DNA from: JAAKFL01 sp964629645
GTDB lineage: Bacteria; Chlamydiota; Chlamydiia; Chlamydiales; SLFE01
Assembly (NCBI GenBank): GCA_964629645.1
Contig: CAZVSU010000038.1
Coordinates: 1 to 24,469, forward strand
Direction: 5' to 3'
Length of the DNA: 24,469 bases
Positions within the stretch are counted from its first letter, which is position 1. Each line of letters opens with the position of its first letter. The position numbers were made by a program, and so were the translations under genes. A model generated the notes under the pieces. The model was given only the letters and a program-made list of their open reading frames with translations. It had not been told where the DNA came from and ran no database searches. Shown piece by piece: positions 13,964 to 20,284 of this stretch.

Positions 13964-13991
13964 AAAAAAAAAGGGGAGCCTTTCGGCCCCC
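13964..13991 (-). terminator. Intrinsic terminator of the minus-strand small-gene operon
   Basis: On the minus strand: GGGGGCC, a GAAA tetraloop, GGCTCCCC, then nine T (complement of the A run at 13964-13972). The stem is 7 bp with one G-U pair and begins nine bases after the stop of the last minus-strand gene (14000). Confidence 0.92.
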
Positions 13992-13999
13992 ACAAGACG

Positions 14000-14230
14000 T
14001 CACCACACCTCTTCCCTCCCACACTCTTCAGCAACCCTACTTGCCTCTTCCTCGACGGTACCCTGGTACTCTGTTCTCAGAAAGTCAAACAGATCAATCC
14101 CACTATCTTCCCCGGCATAAACCCAATAACTCTCCAGCCCACCAACACCATACCTCACTTGCAACAGAAACTCCGTACCATCCAAGTAAACCGGCCGCCA
14201 CACGTCCCTTTTCCTCACCTTATTCCTCAT
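14000..14230 (-). CDS. Small protein, last gene of minus-strand operon
   Basis: 76 residues from the ATG at 14230, preceded by AAGGTGG six bases upstream and overlapping the previous gene's end by 11 bases; longer starts upstream read into the preceding gene and look unnatural. The sequence (RNKVRKRDVWRPVYLDGTEFLLQVRYGVGGL) then continues with a strand-rich core and an acidic end (TVEEEASRVAEECGREEVW). No family is recognised. The gene is followed by a clear terminator. Confidence 0.72.
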   Translation of the reverse strand: MRNKVRKRDVWRPVYLDGTEFLLQVRYGVGGLESYWVYAGEDSGIDLFDFLRTEYQGTVEEEASRVAEECGREEVW

Positions 14231-14468
14231 CAACAACCACCTTACCATCTTCCTTCTTAACACTACAGATATAAAAATTACTCCCCTCACCATTACTCCC
14301 ATATGTCCCATACACGCGAAACACGTCTTCATCGGCAGTAGCAGTCCCGACAACATACACACCTATATCCCATCCACGCAAATGACCTTCGATCCCACTA
14401 CTCGCACTACCTGTTCTCGTCGCTTCCGTCTTACTTTGCCCTCTCACATTACCATAAAACCTACTCAT
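14220..14468 (-). CDS. Conserved-looking small mobile-element protein
   Basis: 82 residues starting MSRFYGNVRGQSKTEATRTG after GGGAGG. The pattern RFYG ... TRTGSASSGIEGHLRGWDIGVYV ... DVFRVYGTYGSNG recalls a family of small proteins of unknown function seen in phages and plasmids, which I recognise by its RFYG and GWDIGV signatures but cannot name. It is strand-rich with no catalytic motif. The start overlaps the upstream stop by four bases. Confidence 0.78.
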   Translation of the reverse strand: MSRFYGNVRGQSKTEATRTGSASSGIEGHLRGWDIGVYVVGTATADEDVFRVYGTYGSNGEGSNFYICSVKKEDGKVVVDEE

Positions 14469-14776
14469 ACTTTTACCTCCCTATTTAACTCTCCATACTC
14501 ATCAACAGCCTTACCGACAAGCTCTTCAACTTTATCAACTCCATAGTAATCTATCCTAATTTTCATAGTTCTTTCAGCCTTATCCATAGTCTCAAAGGCA
14601 CAAGTACCCATAAGAAAGCCGCTTCTCTTCTCACTCACGTTCCATCCCTTAACCTTACCAAGCGGTCTATGCACGAACAAAACAATACCCTTATACTTGA
14701 TCCTTTTCTTACTCACTACGTGCTCAACAGACATCTTACCATCTTTCCTAGTCCGTATCTCAATATCTTCTCTCAT
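14465..14776 (-). CDS. Small protein of 103 residues, unknown function
   Basis: The start is placed at the ATG at 14776, seven bases after GGAGG; upstream in-frame starts fall inside the preceding gene. The protein begins MREDIEIRTRKDGKMSVEHVV, has a strand-rich centre (YKGIVLFVHRPLGKVKGWNVSEK) and ends in a helix (VDKVEELVGKAVDEYGEL). No family is recognised. It sits in the middle of the minus-strand operon with one base between it and the upstream stop codon region. Confidence 0.78.
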   Translation of the reverse strand: MREDIEIRTRKDGKMSVEHVVSKKRIKYKGIVLFVHRPLGKVKGWNVSEKRSGFLMGTCAFETMDKAERTMKIRIDYYGVDKVEELVGKAVDEYGELNREVKV

Positions 14777-14777
14777 C

Positions 14778-14942
14778 TTACTTCCTCCACACATAAACAT
14801 TATCCCACATACTCGGCAAAACCTCATGTAACGAAAAGACACAAGACGTCTTACCGACAAGATACCTTCTCAACTCCTTAATCTCACAGTCATACCAGTC
14901 ACCTTCCCCACAGACCCTACACTCCACATAAACAAGCATCAT
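14778..14942 (-). CDS. Small cysteine-containing protein of 54 residues
   Basis: Reads MMLVYVECRVCGEGDWYDCE and ends SMWDNVYVWRK. The start overlaps the stop of the 97-residue gene (ATGATG across TGA) and the stop is one base before the next gene, so it fills its slot exactly. CRVC plus a Cys ten residues on could bind zinc. There is no strong ribosome site of its own, so coupling is likely. The function is unknown. Confidence 0.68.
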   Translation of the reverse strand: MMLVYVECRVCGEGDWYDCEIKELRRYLVGKTSCVFSLHEVLPSMWDNVYVWRK

Positions 14943-15232
14943 TCAACCGTACTAAAGACGTCGACAAAATACTCTTTCGTATACTTATCCTTTACACTCT
15001 CTACCTCGTTCCGCTTACTCTTCGGAACATACCCGAGTACCTCGATCCACACCTTCGACCACGAGACACTTACGTTCCGTTTACTCACCCGTTTCACTCC
15101 GGCTTTAACCTCCCCAGGTTCCAACCGCTTCGTAAGACTTTCCTTAACCTCTTTCCGTAAAGACTCGAGCTCCTTAATCTCCTTACCTAACCTTTGGTAC
15201 TCTTCAACCAGGTCTTTCAACTTATCCTTCAT
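14939..15232 (-). CDS. Coiled-coil small protein, unknown function
   Basis: 97 residues. The first 45 form a strongly predicted coiled coil (LKDLVEEYQRLGKEIKELESLRKEVKESL) followed by a basic strand-rich half (KAGVKRVSKRNVSVSWSKVWIEVLGYV). This layout, a leading coiled coil and a compact second half, is common in small phage proteins encoded near recombination or nuclease genes, but no partner of that kind is visible here. The ATG is seven bases after GGAGG and overlaps the previous stop. Confidence 0.75.
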   Translation of the reverse strand: MKDKLKDLVEEYQRLGKEIKELESLRKEVKESLTKRLEPGEVKAGVKRVSKRNVSVSWSKVWIEVLGYVPKSKRNEVESVKDKYTKEYFVDVFSTVE

Positions 15233-15603
15233 CTCTTTACCTCCGTACGTAAAAACTCCACAAAAACATCAACGATATAACTCTTGATATCCTCATCCCC
15301 GCCGGAAACACGAATATCAAAATCAAGCATAAGCGATGGCGTAACAGCAACGGTATGTTCCGTCCAATCGGTGTAAAATCCTCCCTCATTCATATGATGA
15401 AAACTCGTCACAAACACAAGCCTTCGTTCATCACTACTATCAACTAGAAACTCCGTACCACGATCAAACCCACTACCACTTGGAGCATACTTATCCATTA
15501 CCTCATCCACCTTGTCTTCCCAGTACTCCCGATACTTTTCATTGTCCTTACCGAATACCCAAGCTGCATTCGCTAAAAACTGATACACTTTCCTTTCATA
15601 CAT
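15229..15603 (-). CDS. Conserved-looking mobile-element protein, unknown function
   Basis: 124 residues from the ATG at 15603, seven bases after GGAGG; an ATG two codons upstream (15609) overlaps the previous stop but is too close to that site. The central part, APSGSGFDRGTEF ... LVFVTSFHHMNEGGFYTDWTEHTVAVTPSLMLDFDIRVSG, matches my memory of a small family spread through phages and plasmids and recognised by its SGSGFD, SFHHM and WTEHTV motifs. No enzymatic role is known to me. It is followed by further small genes of the same operon. Confidence 0.8.
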   Translation of the reverse strand: MYERKVYQFLANAAWVFGKDNEKYREYWEDKVDEVMDKYAPSGSGFDRGTEFLVDSSDERRLVFVTSFHHMNEGGFYTDWTEHTVAVTPSLMLDFDIRVSGGDEDIKSYIVDVFVEFLRTEVKR

Positions 15604-15605
15604 AT

Positions 15606-15815
15606 TCATACCTCCAGCGCTTCATACAAACAAGTATAATTATACTTACCGCCATCGGGCGTCTTACTCCCTTCAAGTTCCCTTGCAAGTATCCTTGCCG
15701 CTTTTTTCCGTCCATACTCCTTAACAAGTTCCCTCGCGTGAAAGTACAATCCCTCATCATTATTAACCCATAAACTCACGTTCCAACTATTCCATGATCT
15801 ATGTCCTTGATGCAC
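15606..15815 (-). CDS. Conserved-looking small protein (SWNSWNVSLW type)
   Basis: 69 residues. The start is a GTG (15815) seven bases after GGGAGG; there is no suitable ATG. The N-terminal segment HRSWNSWNVSLWVNNDEGLY is characteristic of a small family present in many phages and plasmids, whose role is not known to me. The remainder is a helix (HARELVKEYGRKKAARILARELEG) and a short tail. It lies 12 bases after the first gene of the operon and overlaps the next gene's possible start. Confidence 0.8.
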   Translation of the reverse strand: MHQGHRSWNSWNVSLWVNNDEGLYFHARELVKEYGRKKAARILARELEGSKTPDGGKYNYTCLYEALEV

Positions 15816-15827
15816 TTACTTACCTCC

Positions 15828-16595
15828 CTACAGTAGATAATCTGAAACACTCTCATACTCCCGATACGTACCGTCGAGCTCTGAAAGCTCCCCAATAATA
15901 TTAAAAAACATGTCCCTCTTATCTTTACTTTCCTTCTTAAGACCATACAAAATAGAGTAAACCACATTACTATGAAAATAAGACTTACCGAACAGTTCCG
16001 ATAAAAGTTTCTCAAAACCGCCATCCACCTTGTCAACATTCAGGTACACCAAACATCCGGTTTCAACGATAGGATACTCATTCACCTTTTCCATTGCCTC
16101 CCGATACAACGTAAGTACCTCACCTTCATCAATCAATCGTTCGGGCACTCCATACGTATCTTCTATATACGTAATCCATCTAGGAAGTACTTCTTCTTTC
16201 AGGTACTCTTGAACAAGCACGTCTTTTACCCTGCTATGCACCTCGTCATCGATAAGAGGATACTCTTTCAAACCTTCCAGCACCTCGACAAGTTCAATCC
16301 ACTTATTCCAAGGATAATCCTCCGGTATCCCAAGACCCGTAGTACCATAGTAATCATCCATACTTACAAGACAATCATCTTCCTTGAGTACCTCATAATT
16401 ACTTTTCTCCACGTCACTCCCTACGTAAGCACCATGCACAGTAAGCGCAATCTCATAGACACGAAAACTACGTTCCTCACCGGGAGAGACTTGCAACAGA
16501 CTCTGATAGATACTACCGTTCTTGATATCCTCTTTCCGACAATAGTATCGATCAAGTATACCGTCTTCCACCAATCGTTCTAGTTCTTCAATCAT
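15828..16595 (-). CDS. First gene of minus-strand operon, unknown function
   Basis: 255 residues, acidic, starting MIEELERLVEDGILDRYYCRK after GAGAGG. It is a mixed alpha/beta protein with clusters of Asp, Glu and Tyr; recognisable stretches include WNKWIELVEVLEGLKEYPL, EEVLPRWITYIEDTYGVPERL and a C-terminal helical part ending YESVSDYLL. No motif links it to a family. It is expressed from the promoter at 16655-16627 and leads seven further small genes, so it may share their unknown role. Confidence 0.78.
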   Translation of the reverse strand: MIEELERLVEDGILDRYYCRKEDIKNGSIYQSLLQVSPGEERSFRVYEIALTVHGAYVGSDVEKSNYEVLKEDDCLVSMDDYYGTTGLGIPEDYPWNKWIELVEVLEGLKEYPLIDDEVHSRVKDVLVQEYLKEEVLPRWITYIEDTYGVPERLIDEGEVLTLYREAMEKVNEYPIVETGCLVYLNVDKVDGGFEKLLSELFGKSYFHSNVVYSILYGLKKESKDKRDMFFNIIGELSELDGTYREYESVSDYLL

Positions 16596-16626
16596 CTTTT
16601 ACCTCTCTACGTAAAGTATGTTTAAA

Positions 16627-16655
16627 AGTATACCACAAAACACAAGATATGTAAA
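16627..16655 (-). promoter_or_regulatory. Sigma70-type promoter for the minus-strand small-gene operon
   Basis: On the minus strand: TTTACA (16655-16650), 17-base spacer, TATACT (16632-16627). Both boxes match five of six consensus bases. It ends 31 bases before the start codon at 16595. The bases before the -10 (GTGGTATACTTTT) resemble the recurring motif at 12526 and 13606. Confidence 0.8.
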
Positions 16656-16761
16656 CCACCAAAGTGACACTTTCTCCCCTCCCTCCCACCAACCACTTGC
16701 ATCCGACAACCACCTATCCTCGTTTTGACCCGCTTTTTTCGTGAAAACCCGGACCTTCGCC

Positions 16762-16790
16762 TTGACACACCGCCCGATCTATGCTATACT
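16762..16790 (+). promoter_or_regulatory. Sigma70-type promoter for the right-arm plus-strand genes
   Basis: TTGACA (16762-16767), 17-base spacer, TATACT (16785-16790). A perfect -35 and a five-of-six -10. It reads toward the first small plus-strand gene at 16826 and is divergent from the promoter at 16655-16627, about 107 bases away. The interval between them holds no gene and probably carries regulator sites. Confidence 0.88.
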
Positions 16791-16825
16791 CCTTCCTATC
16801 CTACCAACCGAGGGAACTGAAAAAT

Positions 16826-16930
16826 ATGAAATTAAAAAGATGTCCGTTTTGCGGAGAAAAGAATGCCTACATAGAGTTCGTAGAAATGATTCCGGTAGAT
16901 ACTATCGAACGCCGACCGAAGGAGGAGTGA
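16826..16930 (+). CDS. Lar-like mini zinc protein
   Basis: 34 residues: starts MKLKRCPFCGEKNAY and ends in a charged tail. The opening CPFCG knuckle is the signature start of Lar-type restriction alleviation proteins and related phage zinc proteins, but only this one cysteine pair is present and the protein is much shorter than usual, so it may be a remnant or a minimal member. The ribosome site (AGGGA about 11 bases upstream) is weak. It is the first gene after the promoter at 16762, and the next gene starts one base after its stop. Confidence 0.6.
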   Translation: MKLKRCPFCGEKNAYIEFVEMIPVDTIERRPKEE

Positions 16931-16931
16931 T

Positions 16932-17201
16932 ATGGAAAAAGAAAAACACTCATTAACACAGGCAGAGCTGGATGAAATTATGTGGAACAGTCTGCCGTGG
17001 TGGAGAAAAGAGCAGCTATTGAGACAAACAGAGACCGGAAAAGATGAAATCATCAAACAAAAAGATAAAGAAATCGCAACTCTCAAAACCAAGATTGAAC
17101 GAAAGGATTGGGCAATAGATGCAGCATTAGATTACCTAGATGACCACCGTCTCGGTAATGCAAAAGACACACTCAAGAACGCCCTAAGCGAGGAGGAGTG
17201 A
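16932..17201 (+). CDS. Small coiled-coil early-type protein
   Basis: 89 residues: MEKEKHSLTQAELDEIMWNSLPWWRKEQLL, then a long charged coiled coil (DEIIKQKDKEIATLKTKIERK) and a short helical end (LDDHRLGNAKDTLKNALSEEE). The ATG follows GGAGG by six bases. Its stop overlaps the next gene's ATG (TGATG). Small coiled-coil proteins are common early phage products. No family is recognised. Confidence 0.82.
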   Translation: MEKEKHSLTQAELDEIMWNSLPWWRKEQLLRQTETGKDEIIKQKDKEIATLKTKIERKDWAIDAALDYLDDHRLGNAKDTLKNALSEEE

Positions 17202-17368
17202 TGTATTACAGAGTTGTCTATGAGGGATACCTTGAGGGTGAATACGAAACTGAACAGCAGGCGGTTACTGCATTCATTGTAGCGATGCGAGAAGATATTG
17301 AAGATGAACGAAATATTACAATTAGCAAATTTGATGAAAGTGAACAAAAATGGGATTCAGACATTTAA
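17201..17368 (+). CDS. Small acidic protein of 55 residues
   Basis: Reads MYYRVVYEGYLEGEYETEQQ and ends KFDESEQKWDSDI. The ATG overlaps the upstream stop and has GAGGAGG eight bases before it. It is strand-rich and acidic, of unknown function. Its stop codon is immediately followed by the first copy of the structured leader element. Confidence 0.78.
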   Translation: MYYRVVYEGYLEGEYETEQQAVTAFIVAMREDIEDERNITISKFDESEQKWDSDI

Positions 17369-17436
17369 CCGCACGGGGTATGAATCGGGGGAGGATAACC
17401 GGAGAACTCGGCTACCCTTGTGCGGATCATAAGGAG
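17369..17436 (+). promoter_or_regulatory. Structured leader element, copy 1
   Basis: Begins CCGCAC (17369-17374), paired with GTGCGG (17420-17425), then GGGTA (17376-17380) paired with TACCC (17413-17417), an inner CCG/CGG stem-loop, and finally GGATCATAAGGAG with the ribosome site for the gene at 17444. The same outline recurs at 17822-17894. It probably acts on translation or mRNA stability. No known riboswitch class was recognised. Confidence 0.6.
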
Positions 17437-17443
17437 TTAGAAC

Positions 17444-17761
17444 ATGAATAAAGAACAAGGGAAACCGGCATATTTAAGTGACCAATTGCTTGCTAGGGTT
17501 TCTTCGATACTCAAAGAAGCAGAATTAAACGAATTTCGTATTCGAGTTGAACCAACAAAAAGTGGACATACATATAATGTTGGACGGTACGGAGAATTAC
17601 AAAACGAGGATATGTCAGCTTCAGAAAAACAACACATATGGGCTCAAATAAAATGTCTTAGAACTGACGCTGAACGGCATCGAGCTATAGCCGAAAAGCT
17701 CGACGTTGAGGCAGAGAGAATGGAAATTGAGTTACCTGTCCATGGTGACGATATAGTATGA
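17444..17761 (+). CDS. Small helical protein of 105 residues
   Basis: Starts MNKEQGKPAYLSDQLLARVSSILKEAEL, with AAGGAG seven bases upstream inside the structured leader. The C-terminal third is a long amphipathic helix (EKQHIWAQIKCLRTDAERHRA ... LDVEAERMEIEL). No family is recognised. It is followed by 146 bases without a convincing gene, containing the second leader element. Confidence 0.8.
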   Translation: MNKEQGKPAYLSDQLLARVSSILKEAELNEFRIRVEPTKSGHTYNVGRYGELQNEDMSASEKQHIWAQIKCLRTDAERHRAIAEKLDVEAERMEIELPVHGDDIV

Positions 17762-17821
17762 ACATGATAGTCGAGGAGAGGCAGAGGAAACGCTAACAAG
17801 GATTAGGTAGAGATTGAAATG

Positions 17822-17894
17822 AACCGCACGGAGCGGGCGACCACAGACCGGGAGTGGTGAAATATAACGGCCCGCCCTTGCGGATTATAAGGAG
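17822..17894 (+). promoter_or_regulatory. Structured leader element, copy 2
   Basis: CCGCA (17824-17828) pairs with TGCGG (17879-17883), GCGGGC (17833-17838) with GCCCGC (17870-17875), and an inner ACCAC/GTGGT stem (17840-17844/17854-17858) caps it. It ends with GGATTATAAGGAG, the ribosome region of the next small gene. The conserved parts are the outer stem and the ends; the inner sequences differ from copy 1, as expected for RNA kept by structure. Confidence 0.6.
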
Positions 17895-17907
17895 TGGGAG
17901 AAAACAT

Positions 17908-18057
17908 ATGAAAGAGTACCATAAAAGACAAAGGATTTTTTGTAATGGAAGTATTGAACGGTGGTTCGATGAAGTCAAGGAGGAAACATGGGTAAAGAAG
18001 AATCAGCATTCGAGAAATCGGTCCGAGACGTACCGACCGAACGCGTCTACGACGTAG
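17908..18057 (+). CDS. Possible 49-residue gene overlapping the DUF115 gene
   Basis: Reads MKEYHKRQRIFCNGSIERW and ends within the first 70 bases of the next gene in another frame. Upstream sits the second leader element with AAGGAG and GGGAG. The protein is basic and short. The C-terminal half (HSRNRSETYRPNASTT) is encoded where the large gene begins and looks unconstrained, so the true product could be truncated or the frame may not be translated. Low confidence. Confidence 0.4.
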   Translation: MKEYHKRQRIFCNGSIERWFDEVKEETWVKKNQHSRNRSETYRPNASTT

Positions 18058-19232
18058 GTAACAGAAACAAGGCAAACGTCGAGGGCTGGCTTCGCACCTG
18101 GCTCACCAACTACAGACTAAACGCTCCACATATAACTGAGGACTTCACTCGTCGGGACGCGAACGTGACCGGTGCGGCCCTCCCGAAGCGCGATCTCACC
18201 CGTGCGATCATCTGTGGCTCCGGTCCCTCTCTCGAACAGATCGGTCCTCACATCCGAGACTGGAACGGTCTCCTCATCTGCGGACCGACCAACGTCGGAT
18301 TCTGCCTCGCCCATGGACGGGCCCCCGACTACATCATCCTCATAGACGCCTCACCCGAGCATTGGGTACACATGAAGCGACTGCCGATACCGCCGACGAC
18401 AACTGTTTGCCTACCGCCGAACATCGATGTGAGTGTCACGAAACTATTCCCGGGGAATCGTCACTGGTTTAAGTCAAGGATACAGAACGAACAGTATGAG
18501 TGGTTCAACCTGGCGACCGAGTGTTTCTTCACACCGATTAAAAATTACATGCTCCAGGCCGGGTGCACGGCAAACCAGGAGATCATCCTCCTCCAGCTCT
18601 TTAAGACCATGAAGATGTTCGACACAAAAGAAATCTACCTCTGTGGCGTTGACTTCGCCTACCACCCGGACGCCTCCAGGGTATCCTACTACCGCTACCA
18701 AGAGAACATCGATGAGTACGTGAGGAAACCTCCAAAGGCGGTCCGCACACGAGCACGTACCAGGACGGCGGAAAACGGTATGCTCACCGACCGCTCCATG
18801 ATAGGCTACAAACGATCTCTCTATGTCATGTGGTACTCACTAAACAAGGGCGATAACGAACTAAACCTTTACAACTTGTCGGACGGCATAACCGGCGAGA
18901 TACCTCGACCCTTCCCGACCTGCCCTCTACACGAGAACATAAGCAAAGTGTTTCGAGGAGAAACACCCAACAAGGTATCGAATGAGTACATCGAGAAGAC
19001 ATTTACCGAGTACATGAACCGCAACCAGGAAGAGAGTAAGGCCACCCACTCACCGAAGTTCACCTGGGTACGGATTGCCGACGGCATACCTCGGGCCGGA
19101 GAGAAAGTACTCCTCATCGACTACGACGGAGGGAAGTTCCTCGGTTCCTATAACCGAGAGACCAAACGCTTTGACCTGGAGGACGGTACGGACGGTGGGA
19201 TGAATGAGTTCGTACAGTGGTGTTACGTATGA
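17988..19232 (+). CDS. Maf/MptE-like DUF115 protein fused to DUF551
   Basis: 414 residues with AAGGAGG six bases before the ATG. Residues about 70-225 have the DUF115 signature: AIICGSGPSLEQI (73-85), a strand with CGPTNVGFCLAHG, PDYIILIDASPE (113-124), AGCTANQEIILLQLF and IYLCGVDFAY (216-225). This is the Rossmann-like fold of Maf motility-accessory glycosyltransferases and MptE-type 6-hydroxymethylpterin diphosphokinases. Residues about 359-413 (TWVRIADGIPRAGEKVLLIDYDGG ... NEFVQWCYV) match DUF551, a short phage domain. The fusion is unusual. The protein could transfer a sugar (for example a nonulosonic acid) or a pyrophosphate. Neighbouring radical SAM genes suggest a modification pathway. 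Confidence 0.82.
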   Translation: MGKEESAFEKSVRDVPTERVYDVGNRNKANVEGWLRTWLTNYRLNAPHITEDFTRRDANVTGAALPKRDLTRAIICGSGPSLEQIGPHIRDWNGLLICGPTNVGFCLAHGRAPDYIILIDASPEHWVHMKRLPIPPTTTVCLPPNIDVSVTKLFPGNRHWFKSRIQNEQYEWFNLATECFFTPIKNYMLQAGCTANQEIILLQLFKTMKMFDTKEIYLCGVDFAYHPDASRVSYYRYQENIDEYVRKPPKAVRTRARTRTAENGMLTDRSMIGYKRSLYVMWYSLNKGDNELNLYNLSDGITGEIPRPFPTCPLHENISKVFRGETPNKVSNEYIEKTFTEYMNRNQEESKATHSPKFTWVRIADGIPRAGEKVLLIDYDGGKFLGSYNRETKRFDLEDGTDGGMNEFVQWCYV

Positions 19233-19585
19233 AAAAGAAAGGACCACCGGGGATCATCGAGTTCCATCCGAAGCGAGATAAGATCGAGAGAGACCTCATC
19301 AACAGGCGTTCTCTGGCCGAGATGGAACAAGAGTACGGCATATCCCGTCCGACCTTCTCCAAATATCGAAAGGAACACGGACTTCACAGGACCGTTCGTG
19401 AGTACTATGGAGAGATAGCGGTAGATTACTTCCCAAAGGAACACGAACGACTTATGGAAGCACGAGAACGCCGCACCACAGCCGGAAACAAGGGAACGTC
19501 CGGGAAGAGTAACCTCATACTTGGAAGCACTCCAACCGGACTAAAAGACCTAAAGAACATACTCTATGATATGTTCGAGGAGTGA
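19229..19585 (+). CDS. Helix-turn-helix protein
   Basis: 118 residues from the ATG at 19229, which overlaps the previous stop (ATGA); a GTG four codons upstream is less likely. Residues about 23-52 (RDLINRRSLAEMEQEYGISRPTFSKYRKEHGLHR) form a clear helix-turn-helix of the type in resolvases and small terminases: a helix, the turn YGIS, and a recognition helix. The C-terminus (TGLKDLKNILYDMFEE) is helical. It may regulate the cassette or act in DNA packaging; the operon context favours a regulator. Confidence 0.72.
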   Translation: MKKKGPPGIIEFHPKRDKIERDLINRRSLAEMEQEYGISRPTFSKYRKEHGLHRTVREYYGEIAVDYFPKEHERLMEARERRTTAGNKGTSGKSNLILGSTPTGLKDLKNILYDMFEE

Positions 19586-19590
19586 CAAAG

Positions 19591-19707
19591 ATGCGAGAGA
19601 TCAAGTTTCGAGGACGCCCACCGACGGGATACGTATACGGATACTACTTCACAGAACATTTCGATATAAACGGAGCAACCGTCGTCGGGGAGGAAGAACA
19701 ATGTTAA
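19591..19707 (+). CDS. YopX N-terminal fragment, 38 residues
   Basis: Reads MREIKFRGRPPTGYVYGYYF and stops after 38 residues. The opening MREIKFRG plus a following VYGYY is the hallmark start of YopX-family phage proteins, which are normally over 100 residues long, so this is a shortened copy or the remnant of one. GAGGAG lies eight bases before the ATG. The last seven bases overlap the next gene. Confidence 0.65.
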   Translation: MREIKFRGRPPTGYVYGYYFTEHFDINGATVVGEEEQC

Positions 19708-19967
19708 CGTATGAAGATGTACCGGTCCACATACGGATCGAGAATATGTGGCTCGCCCGCTACAGGAAAAACAAACGACAACCGAAGGGACATCCGAGAG
19801 CGGTTACGGAAACCTCGGGCGCGGAGATACTCCGTTGCTTCGAATCCCTCAAGGACACAGCGGAGAACCTCCGGTTGTCAAAAAGTAAAACATTACGGAT
19901 CGTAACAAATCACGAGAGTATCGCCGGTCATACCTACTGCTATGACGACGAACTCCCAAAGGAGTAA
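19701..19967 (+). CDS. NUMOD1-like DNA-binding domain protein
   Basis: 88 residues from the ATG at 19701, preceded by GGAGG seven bases upstream. The C-terminal half (RCFESLKDTAENLRLSKSKTLRIVTNHESIAGHTYCYDDE) matches the NUMOD1 pattern: F-S-K-AA-LRLS--TI-RI-----TAG--Y-Y. In homing endonucleases this module supplies a helix-turn-helix that binds DNA, but here no nuclease domain is attached. It may be a regulator of the cassette or the remnant of a homing endonuclease. The N-terminal half (HIRIENMWLARYRKNKRQPKG) is basic. Confidence 0.62.
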   Translation: MLTYEDVPVHIRIENMWLARYRKNKRQPKGHPRAVTETSGAEILRCFESLKDTAENLRLSKSKTLRIVTNHESIAGHTYCYDDELPKE

Positions 19968-19972
19968 CAAAG

Positions 19973-20284
19973 ATGATAAGGTGGGAAGACGTAATAGAAG
20001 CACGCTTAGGTCACATCGAACGGAACATAAAGGACATTCAAAAGTACAACGCGCAGAAGGACATACAAGAGAACTGCAATCATGTATCGGTAAGGTTTGA
20101 GCAAAGCGGTCCATTCGAGCCCTTCTTTACCCACAAGAAAGTTTGTAATGTGTGTGGCGAAATCCTTGAAAGATATCACTCGGTAGTGGAGAAGCTCCAA
20201 GCAGAAGTAGACTACTACGAAAAGGAAGTGGAGTACAAAAAGAAAATCCTGAAAATTAAAAAGGAGGAAGAAGGTGAAGAGTAA
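19973..20284 (+). CDS. Zinc-knuckle coiled-coil protein
   Basis: 103 residues: helical N-terminus (IRWEDVIEARLGHIERNIKDIQ), then CNH at residues 35-37 and KKVCNVCGEIL (residues 55-65), a possible Cys/His-Cys-Cys zinc site, and a charged coiled coil to the end (VVEKLQAEVDYYEKEVEYKKKILK). The ATG follows AAAGGAG by eight bases, and its stop overlaps the first radical SAM gene by 11 bases. It lies directly before the radical SAM pair and could be an accessory or carrier; function unknown. Confidence 0.72.
   Translation: MIRWEDVIEARLGHIERNIKDIQKYNAQKDIQENCNHVSVRFEQSGPFEPFFTHKKVCNVCGEILERYHSVVEKLQAEVDYYEKEVEYKKKILKIKKEEEGEE

Noticed and set aside
13753..14260. Open frames on both strands across 13753-14260
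   Set aside because: They run through the terminator hairpin and poly-A tract or are Thr/Pro-rich antisense frames of the small minus-strand genes, and lack ribosome sites.
17369..17894. tRNA-like folds in the two leader elements
   Set aside because: Outer stems are 5-6 bp but no T-arm, anticodon arm or CCA-like arrangement can be found, and both end in a ribosome site. They are treated as structured leaders.
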